DNA of 64,000 nucleotides from Dromiciops gliroides (GCF_019393635.1 NC_057867.1:55688492-55752491), one strand, 5' to 3'; shown: positions 24,183 to 35,589, counted from the stretch's first letter. Notes: a model not told the origin generated them from the sequence alone. A program made the numbers and translations.

Positions 24183-27100
24183 CTTTTTTTTGAACAAAAC
24201 TGCAGTTTAATTTTAGAAAAAGTATTTATATATACATATATACATCAATTTCTGATATACACTTAATGTGTTAGTATACACAAAATGATGCTTTCTCTTG
24301 AAACTGTATTTTATGAAATGTACATTTTTAATTTAAATACTCAGTATATACTGCACTTAATCTTCATGTTTCATTTATTAAATACATTAAAATCTGCAAT
24401 GTAACAAAATGGTGTCTGCATAGAAAATTCAAAGCACCATTTTAAATGAACAAAAGATGGCTCACTTCATCTTCTCCTAGTGCATGGCACACTAGCTCAG
24501 CTCTACCCACACCAGCTGTTTGTTCTTTTTTATTTGACATTGTTCACAGACTAATACATAGTACAATAAGAGTGCTGGATAAAAACATGAGGTATGAGAG
24601 TGGTTCAAAGATTACAAGTCATGCAGATCATTCTGGACAGCAAAGAAAATTGTGAATGAGAAAACTGAATAAAAATACATAAAGAATGTGCGTTATAAAA
24701 ACAACAACAACAAACAACAAACTCCATTACACAGCTTTGCTTCTTTGGTTACAAAGTAGGTTGAACAATTTCACAGCTTTTTATTCACACCTAAAAATAA
24801 GTCATACAAAATGTTGAAAAGCAGAGGAATTGTGGCAATTTCTCTATAGAAAGTAGAAACAGAAATAAGAAAAGTTTTCTTCATCAAAATAGCCCATCAA
24901 TTGATTATATCACAATAACTGGTGACTACCTGTACAGATGCACTATGGTCTTCATACTAACCCTATACAAAATTTACATTCATGCTGGGTCTTTACTACC
25001 GAACATAAATACCAAAGGTAAATTGCCATTGGTGTTACAAATATGCCAAGATTCTTTTGTTCAATTATTTCCTAAATCTAGTAAATGCAATCCTGTCTAT
25101 CAATTCTTTTACTCATACTTACATTTATTTTTTAAAAATTAAGAAAAAGTTCTGTGACATTGTTCATGTACGTTATGAAAGTAGCAGCCCAGTAATAAAT
25201 AAAACACAAAGAAATGAAAACGAACGTAGGCCAATGTTACTTCTATTGAAAGCATGGTGGCTCTTTAGATGAATGATTACTTATAACAAGATAGGAAGGC
25301 TCAAGGTAATCCATGGACAATGCGAGCTGGAGAGCCACCCTGCCTGCTCTTGGCCACCAGATTTTGGCTTTCATAACCCTCCTCTACGACTTTGCTGGGG
25401 TCCCAAAGACAAACAACTGGATACCAACTGTGCGGCATGATGTCTCAAAGTGAGGACTAGCTCTTGGAGAATGATTATCTAATACTGAAAAGGCCAACAC
25501 ACACCTGAAGCGTGGATCTACTTGCTTTCATTTAAAGTGGAAAGAACACCAGTGGCACACAAGGACAGCCTGCTTTCAGGTTTGTCTTAATGAAGCAAGG
25601 ATGCTTTATTCTGAGGACACATCCGGCTGCTGAGGAGGTTGTGGTTAGCTGAGGAGGCTGTGCTATCACTGTCTGCTGCTGAGAAGTGCTAGTAGGTTTG
25701 GCCTATTGGGTTGAGAGTCGGGACAATTGATCATTGTTTGAAAGAGATTTTAACAGTGTATTCTCTCGTTCCAGTAGAGTTTCTTTCAACTAATTCTTTC
25801 ATTTGTTCCTTCAGAACTTCCACTTCTTCTCTTACTGCATCCATCAAATGACTTTTCACCAGATTCATCACCTGCTCTATTTTTGTTGTCAATGGCTACG
25901 CTGCTTGCCCCAGATGCACTATCTTCATAGTCATCAACAGGAATGGAAATAACCAAGACAGAGCTGGCCAGACTGTTCATGGGAGTGGTTGAGGGCAAAA
26001 GGGGGTTCACCAGGGCATCCTGAATGGGAGGCTTCACTAGAGGTTTATTTTTAGCAATGAGAGAGAGTGGCGGTTGAAGTAGGGGTTCTGATTTTCTTCT
26101 AGTCTCATCAACTTTTCCATCTAAAGGTGGGGTCTGAGTCTGAAACTGGCAGACACTAAGGCAAACTCCCTGGAGCAGTCCACATGCCTTTCATTAAGAG
26201 GAGTCCCCTGGAACTTCTGCCTGATGTGTGGCTGCTGCTCAGCTGGGACTGGATGAGAGTCACAGGGACCTTTGGCATAGTAACAGAAATCATAGACATA
26301 CTAGGCACACTGGGACCTGGCACAGCCATAGGCACTCTCACACCTCTGGGGACCATGACTTGGAAGCCGCTGGGTTCCCCTTGACTGCTGCCGCCCATTG
26401 GAAGCTGAGTCAGGACAGCACCCTGGCTGCAGATGGCCGGGCCACTTGTTTCTCCGGACTGGGAGGGTCCTTCCACCAAGTGGGCTCCCATGGAGGAGAG
26501 GTTCTGGCCGCTGCCTTGGTCCACAGGAAGACTGGACTCCCCAGTGCTGCTAACGGAGGCTCTGCTAGCTGGCTGAACACTTCTTGGGACTGAATTGCTG
26601 CCATGTGCTGCATGTAGTCTGGCTGGCTGGGAGGCTGGGCTGGCCGCAGATGCCCAGCAGCCACGGGTGGCTGAGGGTACGCTTAGGCGGGGTCCCCGCC
26701 ACCCGGGGGGGGCGGTGCTGCACCTGTTGCCGGCGTTTCCTATTGTGTCCCCCTCCCCCCAGACCATGGTGGGCACGCTCCTAGGGGACGGGCTCTGCTG
26801 CGGGGGCCCCCACAGTGGGCTGGCTTGCTGGTCCGGAGTAGAGCAGCTGGTACTGGCGCCAGGGGCACAGCTTCACTTATGGGCGTCTGCCCAACGACAA
26901 AATGCTGGGACTGGGGCGCCAGCAGTGGGTTAACTTTCTCCGTTGGCAGGGCCCCGGGACACAGCGGTCAAAGAGTGGTCCCCACCTGGGTCGGAGCTCT
27001 GCCTGGTCTACACAGCCACGACTACCACCACAAAGCCCCCGTTAGCGCCCAGGCCACTGTCCCTGTCGGCACCGGGCTTGAAGGTGGTGGTGCTATGCTG

Positions 27101-27878
27101 AATGTAGTCGCCGGTCCTGGTGAGGATGACGCTGTCCGAGTCTTAGTCATAGTACTCCATACGTGTCCATCGCCCGCGTCTATAGGGTTCCCGGATCCGT
27201 GGTCCAGCTTGATGATCCGAAAGTGGGAACTCCAGGTATCCGTCATCTGAGAAACGGCTCCAGTGACCAGCCCCAGCCGAGACGGACAAGTGGGGGCTTC
27301 CGCTGGCTAGCGCCAAGGCCAACTGCCCGTAGAGGATGAGGTTGGGCGACACGGTGCCGGGGGTCTCGGCGTCGCCCACTTTGTTGAGGATCTCTTCTGA
27401 CAAGGTAGGCTGGCACACCTCCTCCGGGCCATAGTCTGTGGCTAGGGAGACTTCGAAGATCTTGGAGGCCGTGTACTCAGTGTGGGATTAGTCCGGGTCG
27501 TCCAGGCTCTCCGAGTCCTCGGGGATGCTGCTGGCCACCTGCACCATCAGCTCTTCTTCTTGGACAGCGTCTTGGACGTGGTGGGGGCTCCAACGGCGGG
27601 GTGGTCCTCGGCCAGGGCTGTGGGGGTTGTTCCCCCCTGCCCGCAGGAGGGGATAAGAGGGGTACCCGGATCCTGCCAACACCAAGCATCTGAGTTCCTA
27701 GTCCTGGGGACTGAAACCCAGGTCTGAAATCTGGGTCAGGCGAGTCAGGGGCAGAGCCCGGCCTAGGAGGGTTGCGGGTCGGACAAATCCCCTTTCACGA
27801 GGGCTGTTTCCCCCCTCCTCCCAGGCGCCTCTGAGGCTCTGCCCCCCCCCCGTGGGCGTGGCCCGGGCTCTCCACACC
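24183..27878 (-). pseudogene. TSC22D2: Processed pseudogene of TSC22D2
   Basis: Retrocopy of the mRNA for TSC22 domain family member 2, a leucine-zipper transcription-regulator family. On the minus strand the former coding region runs from ACG at 27577-27579 (parental ATG lost) to TAA at 25606-25608. Recognisable blocks: SSIPEDSESLDDPD, VGDAETPGTVSPNL, GEPYRRGRWT-like sequence, NPL...[22 protein letters not shown] (start of the TSC box), [12 protein letters not shown] and the Gln/Pro-rich end. The alternative exon between the PVD and SASG blocks is absent, showing a spliced source. The 3' UTR follows to 24192, with an ATTAAA signal (24206-24211) 14 bases before an A-tail (T run at 24184-24191). 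GCTCCTTT repeats at 24175-24182 and 27879-27886, the likely target duplication, in CR1 sequence. Stops and frameshifts break the frame throughout. GC-rich, unlike its neighbours. TSC22D2 is favoured over TSC22D1 by the C-terminal wording. Confidence 0.88.
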
Positions 27879-27944
27879 GCTCCTTTATTTTATTGGCAAT
27901 TGGTAACTATAGTTTAATAATATGTTGAAGAATTTTGTCAAGAG

Positions 27945-28060
27945 AGGTTAGAAGACTTGCCCATGGTTACACTGCTGGTAAATGGCAAAGGTGGGATTTG
28001 AAACATAGGTTTTCTCAGAATCCAAGTACTAAGCTTTAGTCACTGCACTAAGCTGCCCCT
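27945..28060 (-). repeat. MIR-type SINE
   Basis: 'gttagaagacttgcccatggttacactgctggtaaatggc' with 'ggatttgaaacataggtt' is antisense MIR/tRNA-SINE core. Confidence 0.6.
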
Positions 28061-29045
28061 TATTTGCATTGAATAGTAAATTCTCTGTCATCTTGAGAAT
28101 GTTTTACTGACCCTGGTTTTATTCTGAATTGGCTACCATTAATAATACTGAAAACTGCTTCTCTTGTGATTTGTGATTCAATAGGAATTTTTAAATTGGT
28201 TACCTCATTAAATTGTACTGAAGCCCTGACTCCATATCTGGAAAGATCAAGACACTGGTTATGGAAAGAGGTCATTTGGGCTCTGTTATTGGAGTTTGTT
28301 TAATTCTTAATAGCTATATTTCCTATTAGTTATTTTCCTTTTTCTTTTGACTTCAGGGACTTGGAAGATATTTTATTTATGACACCTCTCTCTGATCACT
28401 TATTGCTAGCAGCTGATAACCTTTCTTCAGGGTTTGGAAATAACATTTCTTTTTTCAACTGTGTCCAGCATTGCCTTCATTCATCAGGGGAATTGTTTTC
28501 CTAAGACATCTTTTGAAGGTCACTCATCACTACTATATTCTCAGTTCATTGTGCATGCCTGCAGCCTTGCAGCCTCTCAATAAGTCTAATAGAATTTATG
28601 GTACTAAAGCCCTAAGAGATGAGAGGGAAACTACCCCTTCAAGTTTTGACTTGTGGTAAGACTCCTAGAAAAAGAATTCATTGCAGTCATTTCAAATTAG
28701 GGAAAAAAAAGTAAAATGCTAAACTAAACTCTCTATTAAAATGGGAGACTTTTTTTTCACTTACATGTGTATATGGACCTGTGTGTACTAGAATGCTAGG
28801 GAACTGTGGATGGTAGATGTATAACAATGAATCAGAATCAAGAATGCTTAAGGCATGGCAGGAAATTGGCGGTCTAGGTTTGGTTGAAGTTCAGAAACCA
28901 ATTAGGTAGTCTAGAACAATCCATACCCAGGAGCTAAAGGTCATAATGAGTCAAGGAATCAGAAAGTAGTTATGCAAACAGAAGGTGGGTCATCTAGAGA
29001 TAATGGAGGTCAGGGAAGGAAGTAGGTTGTCAGAAAGTGAGAAAG
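28061..29045. other. Unassigned stretch
   Basis: No gene recognised. The first part could be further diverged CR1, but I cannot show it. Confidence 0.4.
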
Positions 29046-29047
29046 CT

Positions 29048-29350
29048 GTTGTTTATCATTCATTCTTGAAGAGGACTATGACATTGGGAGGTGATGTCAT
29101 GACTTGAAATGTATTGGATTTAAGTGAGGCAGGACTGTGCAAAATCACCAGCCTCACACTCTCCTCCAGAGCCATCTCGGTACAGTGGCAAGAGAGACAT
29201 CAGGACGACTGGAGATGGCCCTGGATTTTTGAGGTAATGGGGGTGAAGTGACTTACCCAGGGTCACACAGCTAAGTAAGTGTCTGAGGCTGGATTTGAAT
29301 TTGGGTTGTTTTGACTTCAGAGCCAATCACTGTGCCACCTAGCTCCCCAA
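29048..29350 (+). repeat. RTE-linked SINE fused to a WSINE-like tail
   Basis: 'tcttgaagaggactatgacattgggaggtgatgtcatgactt' then 'ggatttaagtgaggcaggactgtgcaaaatcacc', followed by an antisense WSINE-like block (about 29225-29350). The same composite occurs at 42672-42952, and a related longer copy at 60172-60640. The family name is uncertain. Confidence 0.65.
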
Positions 29351-29464
29351 GAGATAACAAATGAAGAGAATATAGTTACTGAAAGGTAATGCAAGGTAAA
29401 TGGTCAAAAGGGTAGGTAGTCATTAAGTAATTACATTGATCACAGTATTAAAATGGCATGGTGA

Positions 29465-29720
29465 AGGAGGCATTATAGTATAATGGATAGCATTCTGGAA
29501 TTGGTTTCATGAAAAGTTGGGTTCAAATTCTACCTCAAATGATTCTTGGCTTTGTGACTCTGGGCAAGTTCCTCATCTCTTTCAATCTCACTTTTCTCAT
29601 TTGTCAAATGAGGATAATAATACTTATTTTACAGGGCTTTTGTGAGAATCAAATGCATAATGCATTTAAAACATCTTTTACACATTAAGGTCCTAAAGGG
29701 AAATTAGCTGCTATTATTAT
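29465..29720 (+). repeat. MIR SINE
   Basis: Sense MIR: 'ggcattatagtataatggatagc', 'gggttcaaattctacctc', 'tgactctgggcaagttcctcatc', 'aaatgaggataataatac'. Confidence 0.75.
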
Positions 29721-29724
29721 CCCT

Positions 29725-30233
29725 CTGCACTTGGATCCTTCTTACACATTGTTGCCAAAGTCATTTTCCTTAAGGGCAGATTCAACCACAGTTACTCTCT
29801 TGCTCGATTCTAATGGTTTCCTATTGCTTCTGGGCTAAAATATAAACTCCATTTAGTCTTCAAAGCCCTACACAATCTGGTCCCAACCCAACCTTCCAGC
29901 CTCATTCCTCATTCCTCATTCCTCATTCCTCATTCCTCATTCCTCATTCCTCATTCCTTATTCTACTGTCCAGCTAGACTGGCCTTCTCTCTGTTTCCCA
30001 CGTGATATATTCCATTTTGTACCTATGATCTCCATCTCACATGCCTGGAATGTTCTCTATCCTGATGTCTGTCTCATGCAGTCATACTCTTCTCTTAAGA
30101 CTAAGCTGGAGCACTTTATGATTAAAGCCTTTCTTAATTTCCCCCAAACTGCTAGTGTGTTTCCTTTCAAACCACATTGTATTTAACTACTTTGTAAATA
30201 GTTGTATTTATTCACTTTATGGTAATAGATTTC
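29725..30233 (+). mobile_element. L2 LINE fragment
   Basis: 'ctatttcctattgcttctgggctaaaatataaactcc', 'ttcaaagccctacacaatctggtcccaaccc' and 'gtcatactcttctcttaagac' are sense L2. It contains a heptamer expansion at 29900-29962 and ends at the mariner-like insertion. Confidence 0.7.
29900..29962. repeat. (CCTCATT)n tandem repeat
   Basis: Eight perfect CCTCATT units and one CCTTATT, grown from the 'cagcctcattcc' segment of the L2 copy. Confidence 0.97.
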
Positions 30234-30235
30234 TA

Positions 30236-30815
30236 GTGTGTCCCAGAAGTTTTAGTGCAGTTTTCAGCTTCAGTAACTTCAGAAGTATAAATACTACAAA
30301 CTTACAAAAAACAGCATTTGAAAGATTTTAAAATGTAAAATAATGATGTTTCTTATGAAAGTTTAACATAACCACCATCTTAACTATGCATCACTTCAGA
30401 CAATATTCAATCATTATAAAAATGTTGATTAGTTTCTGTTCAGTGACTGAAATGATTCCATTTATATTTTTAGCCTTAAGGTCATTCAGAAAATTAGATT
30501 TTAATGCATGCATGACAGTTTTAGTATGACTGTGCAAGAAAAAGTCTAACGGAGGTGGGTCAAGTGATCACGGTGGTGAAATAAGATCTTCTCTGTCTGA
30601 GCAAGAGTCATTCAGAAATTATCACACATGCAATTACTGATGACAGCATGCCCCATCTTGTTAAAATTAAAATTTGAAAAAAATTCAAAATGAACAAAAC
30701 TAAATAATTTGAAATAAATATATGTAAACTTTCAAATTATTTTTTAAGACTTTATAGCATTTGTACTTATGAAGTTAACAAAACAAAACTGCACTAAGAA
30801 TTTTTGAATGTCCTC
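30236..30815 (-). mobile_element. Mariner-like DNA transposon, internally deleted
   Basis: TA dinucleotides (30234-30235 and 30816-30817) bracket 580 bp. The terminal inverted repeats share TTAGTGCAGTTTT and extend about 55 bp to AACTTCA.AAGTA.AAAT. On the minus strand the middle keeps a transposase C-terminal remnant. QDGACCH and PPWSLDPPPLDFFL resemble the QDGAPPH and PPRSPDLTPLDFFLW motifs of mariner-family transposases; the Asp before the LDFFL block corresponds to the last catalytic acid. The full-length gene (about 1 kb) is absent and stops interrupt what remains. Confidence 0.8.
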
Positions 30816-30823
30816 TATATGTC

Positions 30824-31000
30824 AGCTAATATACTTTTATTAAGTGACTTCTCTGGGCAAGTAGCTAACTGCTAGGGATACCAAGAAATGCATAAGACAA
30901 TTCCTACCCTCAAGTAGTTTACAATCTTATGAGGGAAGGCAGTACACGAAAAGAAACTGAAAGGGAAGTAAGGTATGGGAAAGTCCAGAGGAGCACTGCT
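30824..31000 (-). repeat. L2 LINE 3'-end fragment
   Basis: 'acttctctgggcaagtagctaactgctagggatacc' then 'ctcaagtagtttacaatcttatgagggaagg' is antisense L2 3' sequence. Confidence 0.55.
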
Positions 31001-31119
31001 GGGTGGGAAATGAAGGAATGACTGGCCTGGGGAACTTCCTTAAATGGAAGTAATACATATTCTGGAAGGAACTGTACACTTTCAATCCGAGGGAAGAAGG
31101 GACCCCAGGGACAGAAGAG

Positions 31120-31378
31120 GGAGGAAGGGAATAAGTGCCTACTATGTGATAGGCAGTGTGCTAAGCACTTGATAAAGATTATCTCATGTCATGATGCTCA
31201 CGACAACCCTGGGAGGTAAGTGCTGATATCATTCTCATTTTACAGTTGGGGAAACTAAGTCAGGGAGTAAGTGACTTGCCCAGGGTCACAGAGATTATAA
31301 ATTTCTGAAGCCCGATTAGAAGTCCGGTCTTCCAAACTTCAGGCCCAGAGCTCTATCCATTGAGCCATCTAGATGACT
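31120..31378 (-). repeat. MIR-type SINE
   Basis: Antisense MIR: 'gtgataggcagtgtgctaagcacttgataaag', 'acgacaaccctgggaggtaag', 'tttacagttggggaaactaag', 'agtgacttgcccagggtcacagag'. Confidence 0.75.
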
Positions 31379-32027
31379 ACAGAAGTTACTGAGAGGTATG
31401 AGTTCCACGGCTAAAATGATCTTTCAAGTTGAAGACTTTCCTGGGGCATGATGAGGAAAATCCAGAGTAGAGCAGTTTGGAAATGAATGCACACATGTAT
31501 GCACACTTCTTTATTAGAACATAAGCTTCTATATATTTTTTAAAATAATAATCATTTTTATTTAAAGTTTTGAGTTCCAAATCTTATCTGTCCTTTCTTC
31601 CCTTCCCCACCCTTCTCCCTGAGGTGGTAAGCAATTAGATATAGGTTATACATGTGCAATTATGTAAAACATTACCATATTAGTCATTTTGTATAAGAAC
31701 ACTTGAATAAGGAAAAAATATCGATATCAGTTTTTTATTTAGAGGTGGATAGTATGCTTCATCATTAGTCCTTTGGGATTGTCTTGTATCATTATATTGC
31801 TGAGAATAGTTGTCATTCAAATTGCTTCATCAAACAATATTGCTGTCACCATGTACAACATTCTCCTGGTTCTGCTCACTTCACTATATATCAGTTCATC
31901 CATTTCTTTCCAGGCCCTTCTGAAATCATCCTGCTTGTCATTTCTTATAGCACAATAATATTCCATCACTATCATATACCACAACTTGTTTTAGCCATTC
32001 CCCAGTTGATGGACATCTCTTTGATTT

Positions 32028-32399
32028 TGTAACGATTGGAATGATGCCACCTGCTGGAGACTTACTGTAGAAGAGTTCCGCCCATGAAGCGAAGGTCTTT
32101 GAGGGCAAGACCAGGAGTCTTTTCTTTGGCGTCAGGAAGTGACACGGGCTAGTGGGAGGAGGAAGGAAGAGACTGGCGCTCAGTCTCAGGCTCTTTCCTT
32201 TGGACTCTGGTGGAGAGCGGAGCTAGAAATGTGCTCTCCTTTTAATAGATAGGAATCTAGGCCTTTTCTTCTCTCTTTACCAAACTCTTATTCTCCTTAA
32301 TAAATGCTTAAAAGTCTAACTCTTGCTAAAGCTTATAATTTATTGGCGACCACTCATTGGATATTTTAGACAGACTAGCTAGAATTTTAACCCTTAACA
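32028..32399 (+). mobile_element. Solo LTR, ERV class I style
   Basis: A 372 bp unit starting TGTAACGATTGGAATGATGC and ending CCCTTAACA. It has an AATAAA signal ('ccttaataaatgc') at about 32298-32310. ATTT flanks it at 32024-32027 and 32400-32403 (4-bp duplication), and the interrupted L1 reads through perfectly. Its 5' end is the sequence present twice, inverted, at 515-669. Fossil solo LTR with no internal viral sequence. Confidence 0.8.
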
Positions 32400-32738
32400 A
32401 TTTCCAGTTCTTAGCCACTGCAAAAAGAGCTGCCATAAATGTTTTTGTACAGATAGGTCTTTTTCTCTTTTGGGGGATGTCTTTAGGATATAAACCTAGC
32501 AGTGGTATTGCTGGATCAAAGGGTATTCACAGTTCTATAGCCCTTTGGGCATAGTTTCAAATTCCTTTCCAGAATGGTTAGGTCTTTTCAAAACTCCACC
32601 AACAGTGGATTAGCATCCCATTTTCCCATCATCCAATATTTTCCATTTTTGTTATATTTGCCACTCTGATACCTAGAGTTGTTTTAATTGGCATTTCTCT
32701 GATCAATAGTGATCTTGCTCCTATATATATATATATAT

Positions 32739-32876
32739 TTAGTGAGGCAATTGGGGCCAAGTGACTTGCCCAGGGTCACACAGCTAGTAAGTGTTAAGTG
32801 TCCAAGGCCGGACCTGAACTCAGGTCCTCCTGACTCCAGGGCTGGTGCTCTATCCACTGTGCCACCTAGCTGCCCC
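32739..32876 (-). repeat. WSINE1-like SINE
   Basis: Minus-strand copy with a (TA)n tail. GCTCCTATATAT flanks it at 32717 and 32877. Confidence 0.88.
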
Positions 32877-34212
32877 GCTCCTATATATTTTTAAAGAAGA
32901 AAATGCATTTATTACCCTAAACACCAAGACCCCTGCTACTACTGCTGAATCAAAGGGCATGTATGGTTTTATACCCTTCAGGAAAAGTTCCAAATTGCTC
33001 TCCAGAATGGTTGAATCAGTTCATAAGCCTACTAACAGTGCACTAGTGTTCCCCTCCAACATTTGTCATTTTTCTATCATATTAGGCAATATGATAGGTG
33101 TGAGTTGGTACCTCAGAGTTGTTTTAATTTACATTTCTCTAATAAGTAGTGATTTAGAGCATTTTTCATATTATTATAGATAGCTTTGATTTCTTAATAT
33201 GAAAAATGCCTCTTCATATCCCTTCACAATTTATCACTTGACAATTTGACTCAGTTCTGTATATATTTGAGAAATGAGATCTTTATTAAAGAAATTTGCA
33301 GTAAAAATTTCCCCCTAGTTTTCTGCTGTCCTAATTTTGGCTGCATTTGTTTCATTTGTGAGAAACTTTTTAAATTTAATGTAACCACAATTGTCCATTT
33401 TACTTCTCGTGACCCTCTATATGTCTTGTTTGGTCATGATTTCTTTCCTTATGCCTAGATATGACAGGTAAAATTTTCCATGCTCCCCTAATTTGCTTCT
33501 AATATCACCCTTCATGTCTAAATCATATATCCATTTTCATGTTGCTCTATACTTCATTTCTACCAAACTGCTTTCCAGTTTTCTCAGCAACTTTTCTCAG
33601 CTGTTTTCAGTGCTAGTTCTGGGGTCCATAAGCTTTCAGTTCTTTGAAGATGGTATGATCTCAAGGAGAGTTGTATTTAATACTCTCTGGCCTATGCTCT
33701 GGTCTGCGAGTAACCACAAACACTTTTTTCTGCCCTGAAACTGTGATCAAGCTCCCCACTCTTCTGTGGCTACAAGCTATGATGTGCTAGTGGTCCTCCT
33801 CACCCTGGGACTGCAACCCAATACTGAGATCCAGATCCACATAAGGGTAATACAAATAGTCCTGAGTCCAGTGGGACCCATGTGATTTCATTCTCTGATC
33901 AGTGGTCCAACGCAATTACTGTCTGTGGGCTGAGACCTCTGGAAGCTACTGCTGCTGATACAGTTGCCCCTAATGCCTGCTGCTGGCTTTTGGGGAGTTG
34001 CCTGCACTGGACTGCATTCGACTCTCATCCCAGTGAACAGACCTTTCCTACTGGCCTTCTAAGTTGTCTTGAGCTTGGAAATTGTTTCATCCCATCATTT
34101 TGTGGTTTCTGTCATTCAGGAATTTGTTTTAAGGTGTTATTTTAGTGTTTTTTAAAGGGGATTTTCAGAGAACTCAGGGGAGTTGCTGCTTTTTCTCTGC
34201 TATATTTGTTCT

Positions 34213-34884
34213 GCCTTTGGTGCCTGATAAATTAACTTGGTTTATGTATTTTCCAAGTAATTTTTAATATATGTTTGTCAGGTTTTTATGCCTAATACAT
34301 GGTTAATTTTTGTAAAGTTGTCATGTACCCCCGAGAAAAAGATATATTCCTTTTCCTTCCAATATAGTTTTCTCCAGAAATCTGTCATATCTAACTGAGA
34401 TTTTATTCATCTTTTTAACGTTTTATTTTTTTGGCTAGATTTATCTAGTTTTGAGAGTAGAAAGTTGAGGTCTCCCACTAGTATAGTTTTACTGTCTATT
34501 TCTTCCTGTAACTCATTTAACTTTTTCTTTAAGAATTGGGATGCTATGCCATTTGGTACAAATATGTTTAGTACAGATATTACTTCATTGTCCATGGTTC
34601 CTTTTAGCAAAATTTGGTTTCCCTTCTTATCTCTTTTAATTAGGTATATTTTTGCTTTTTCTTAGATCATGGTTACTACCCCCTGCCTTTTTATGTCAAA
34701 TGAAGCATAATTAATTCAGCTCCAACCCCTTATTTTTATTCTGTGTGTCTCTATTTTTCAAGTATGTTTCTTGTGAGCAAAATATTGTTGCATTTTGGTT
34801 TCTAATACATTCTGCTATCCATTCCATTTTTTTGAGTGAGTTTATCCCATTCACATTCACAGTTATGATTACTAAGTGTTTATT
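34213..34884 (-). mobile_element. L1 ORF2 endonuclease-region fragment
   Basis: Antisense ORF2: 'ggtctcccactagtatagttttactgtctatttcttc', 'atgctatgccatttggtacaaatatgtttag', 'gagcaaaatattgttgcattttgg', and 'tcccattcacattcacagttatg' at the end. It abuts the 5' end of the preceding element. Confidence 0.75.
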
Positions 34885-35035
34885 TTCCTCCAGAATATGA
34901 ACTTCTTAAGAATGATTACTATATATTTCCCAATAGAATGTAAACTTCTTAAGAGTTTTAACTGATTCATTTGGTCTTTATTATTATGTACTTAATAAAT
35001 ACCTAATTATTTTATTGTTGTATGTGACACCTGAA
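34885..35035 (+). repeat. L2-like 3' fragment
   Basis: 'agaatgtaaacttcttaagagttttaactg' and 'gtacttaataaatacc' resemble the sense L2 3' end. Confidence 0.45.
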
Positions 35036-35589
35036 ATGAAAGCGATTTTGAAGGTGATAAGACAAGAAGACATATGAAGAGGAAGATAACTGGCCTAGGA
35101 GTTTGTGCAGTCCATGCCTTTGGCCAATGCTTAATGACTTACACAGCATTTATTTATACGACTTCTTCTCATTCGTTCCCCATTACAACACATTGAGTTA
35201 TTTGTACAGGTGACCAGTTATGACTAGGGCCCATCACCAAGTTAATTTGGTGGGCACCAGGTTAATTTAGAGAACTTTGCAATCTTTTATTAATGCAGGA
35301 AAAAGTGGAATTTAGCATACAGATAACAAGAATAATTGCTTTAAAAGGAAATTATAAAACTGCATGCCTGCATTTCCTCTCCTTGTTGATGTATTCCAGG
35401 AAAGCTCTGCCTCTAGCTAGATTTGTTTGCTTTTCTGGCTCTTTTCTTCCCAGTAGCAATATTCCTAGCAGCAGCCTCATGGTGTTCCAGGATTTCTGCC
35501 TTCAGAGGCCACATCTCATCTACCTCCCAGCATTAGAAGGCTGATTTCATGCCTTGGGTAAACAGATTGGTATACAGGTATTTGGCAGG
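35036..35589. other. Unassigned stretch
   Basis: No gene recognised. The minus strand has an AATAAA near 35150, but I cannot define element ends. Confidence 0.35.

Larger units (their letters stand above)
21985..27950 (-). mobile_element. CR1/L3-type LINE, split by later insertions
   Basis: The plus strand is antisense CR1: 'catgacagtcattcaaatacttgaag', 'ccttcaccatcctagttttcc', 'tcaaatgctttgctgaaatc', 'gtctagtaatcctgtcaaa', 'ctgttcttgatgaag'. It resumes at 27887-27950 ('tttaataatatgttgaagaattttg'). The CR1 order is kept across an L1 tail (22348-22813), a type-B SINE (23826-24075) and the TSC22D2 retrocopy (24183-27878). About 2 kb is CR1 itself. Very old. Confidence 0.7.
31533..34212 (-). 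mobile_element. L1 derivative with 5' and 3' ends but no ORF1 or RT
   Basis: From left to right the antisense sequence gives 3' UTR (31533-31990), ORF2 C-terminal region (about 32400-33590) and then a direct jump to 5' UTR (about 33597-34212). The 5' UTR matches those at 39280-39935 and 45620-46287 ('gctgttttcagtgctagttctgggg', 'ctctggtctgcgagtaaccac'). Nothing of ORF1, endonuclease or RT lies between. A solo LTR (32028-32399) and a SINE (32739-32876) were inserted later. Confidence 0.7.

Noticed and set aside
26156-26776. 206-codon minus-strand frame, taken at first for a gene
   Set aside because: It is one uninterrupted stretch of the TSC22D2 retrocopy's Pro/Ser/Gln-rich middle. Flanking pieces lie in other frames, the parental ATG is lost and a spliced source is evident.
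26228-27250. Overlapping plus-strand open frames in GC-rich sequence
   Set aside because: They are antisense shadows of the TSC22D2 pseudogene, open because the region is GC-rich.
29900-29962. Regular short repeats considered as a CRISPR-like array
   Set aside because: 7-bp tandem units with no spacers, in a vertebrate L2 element. It is a simple tandem repeat.
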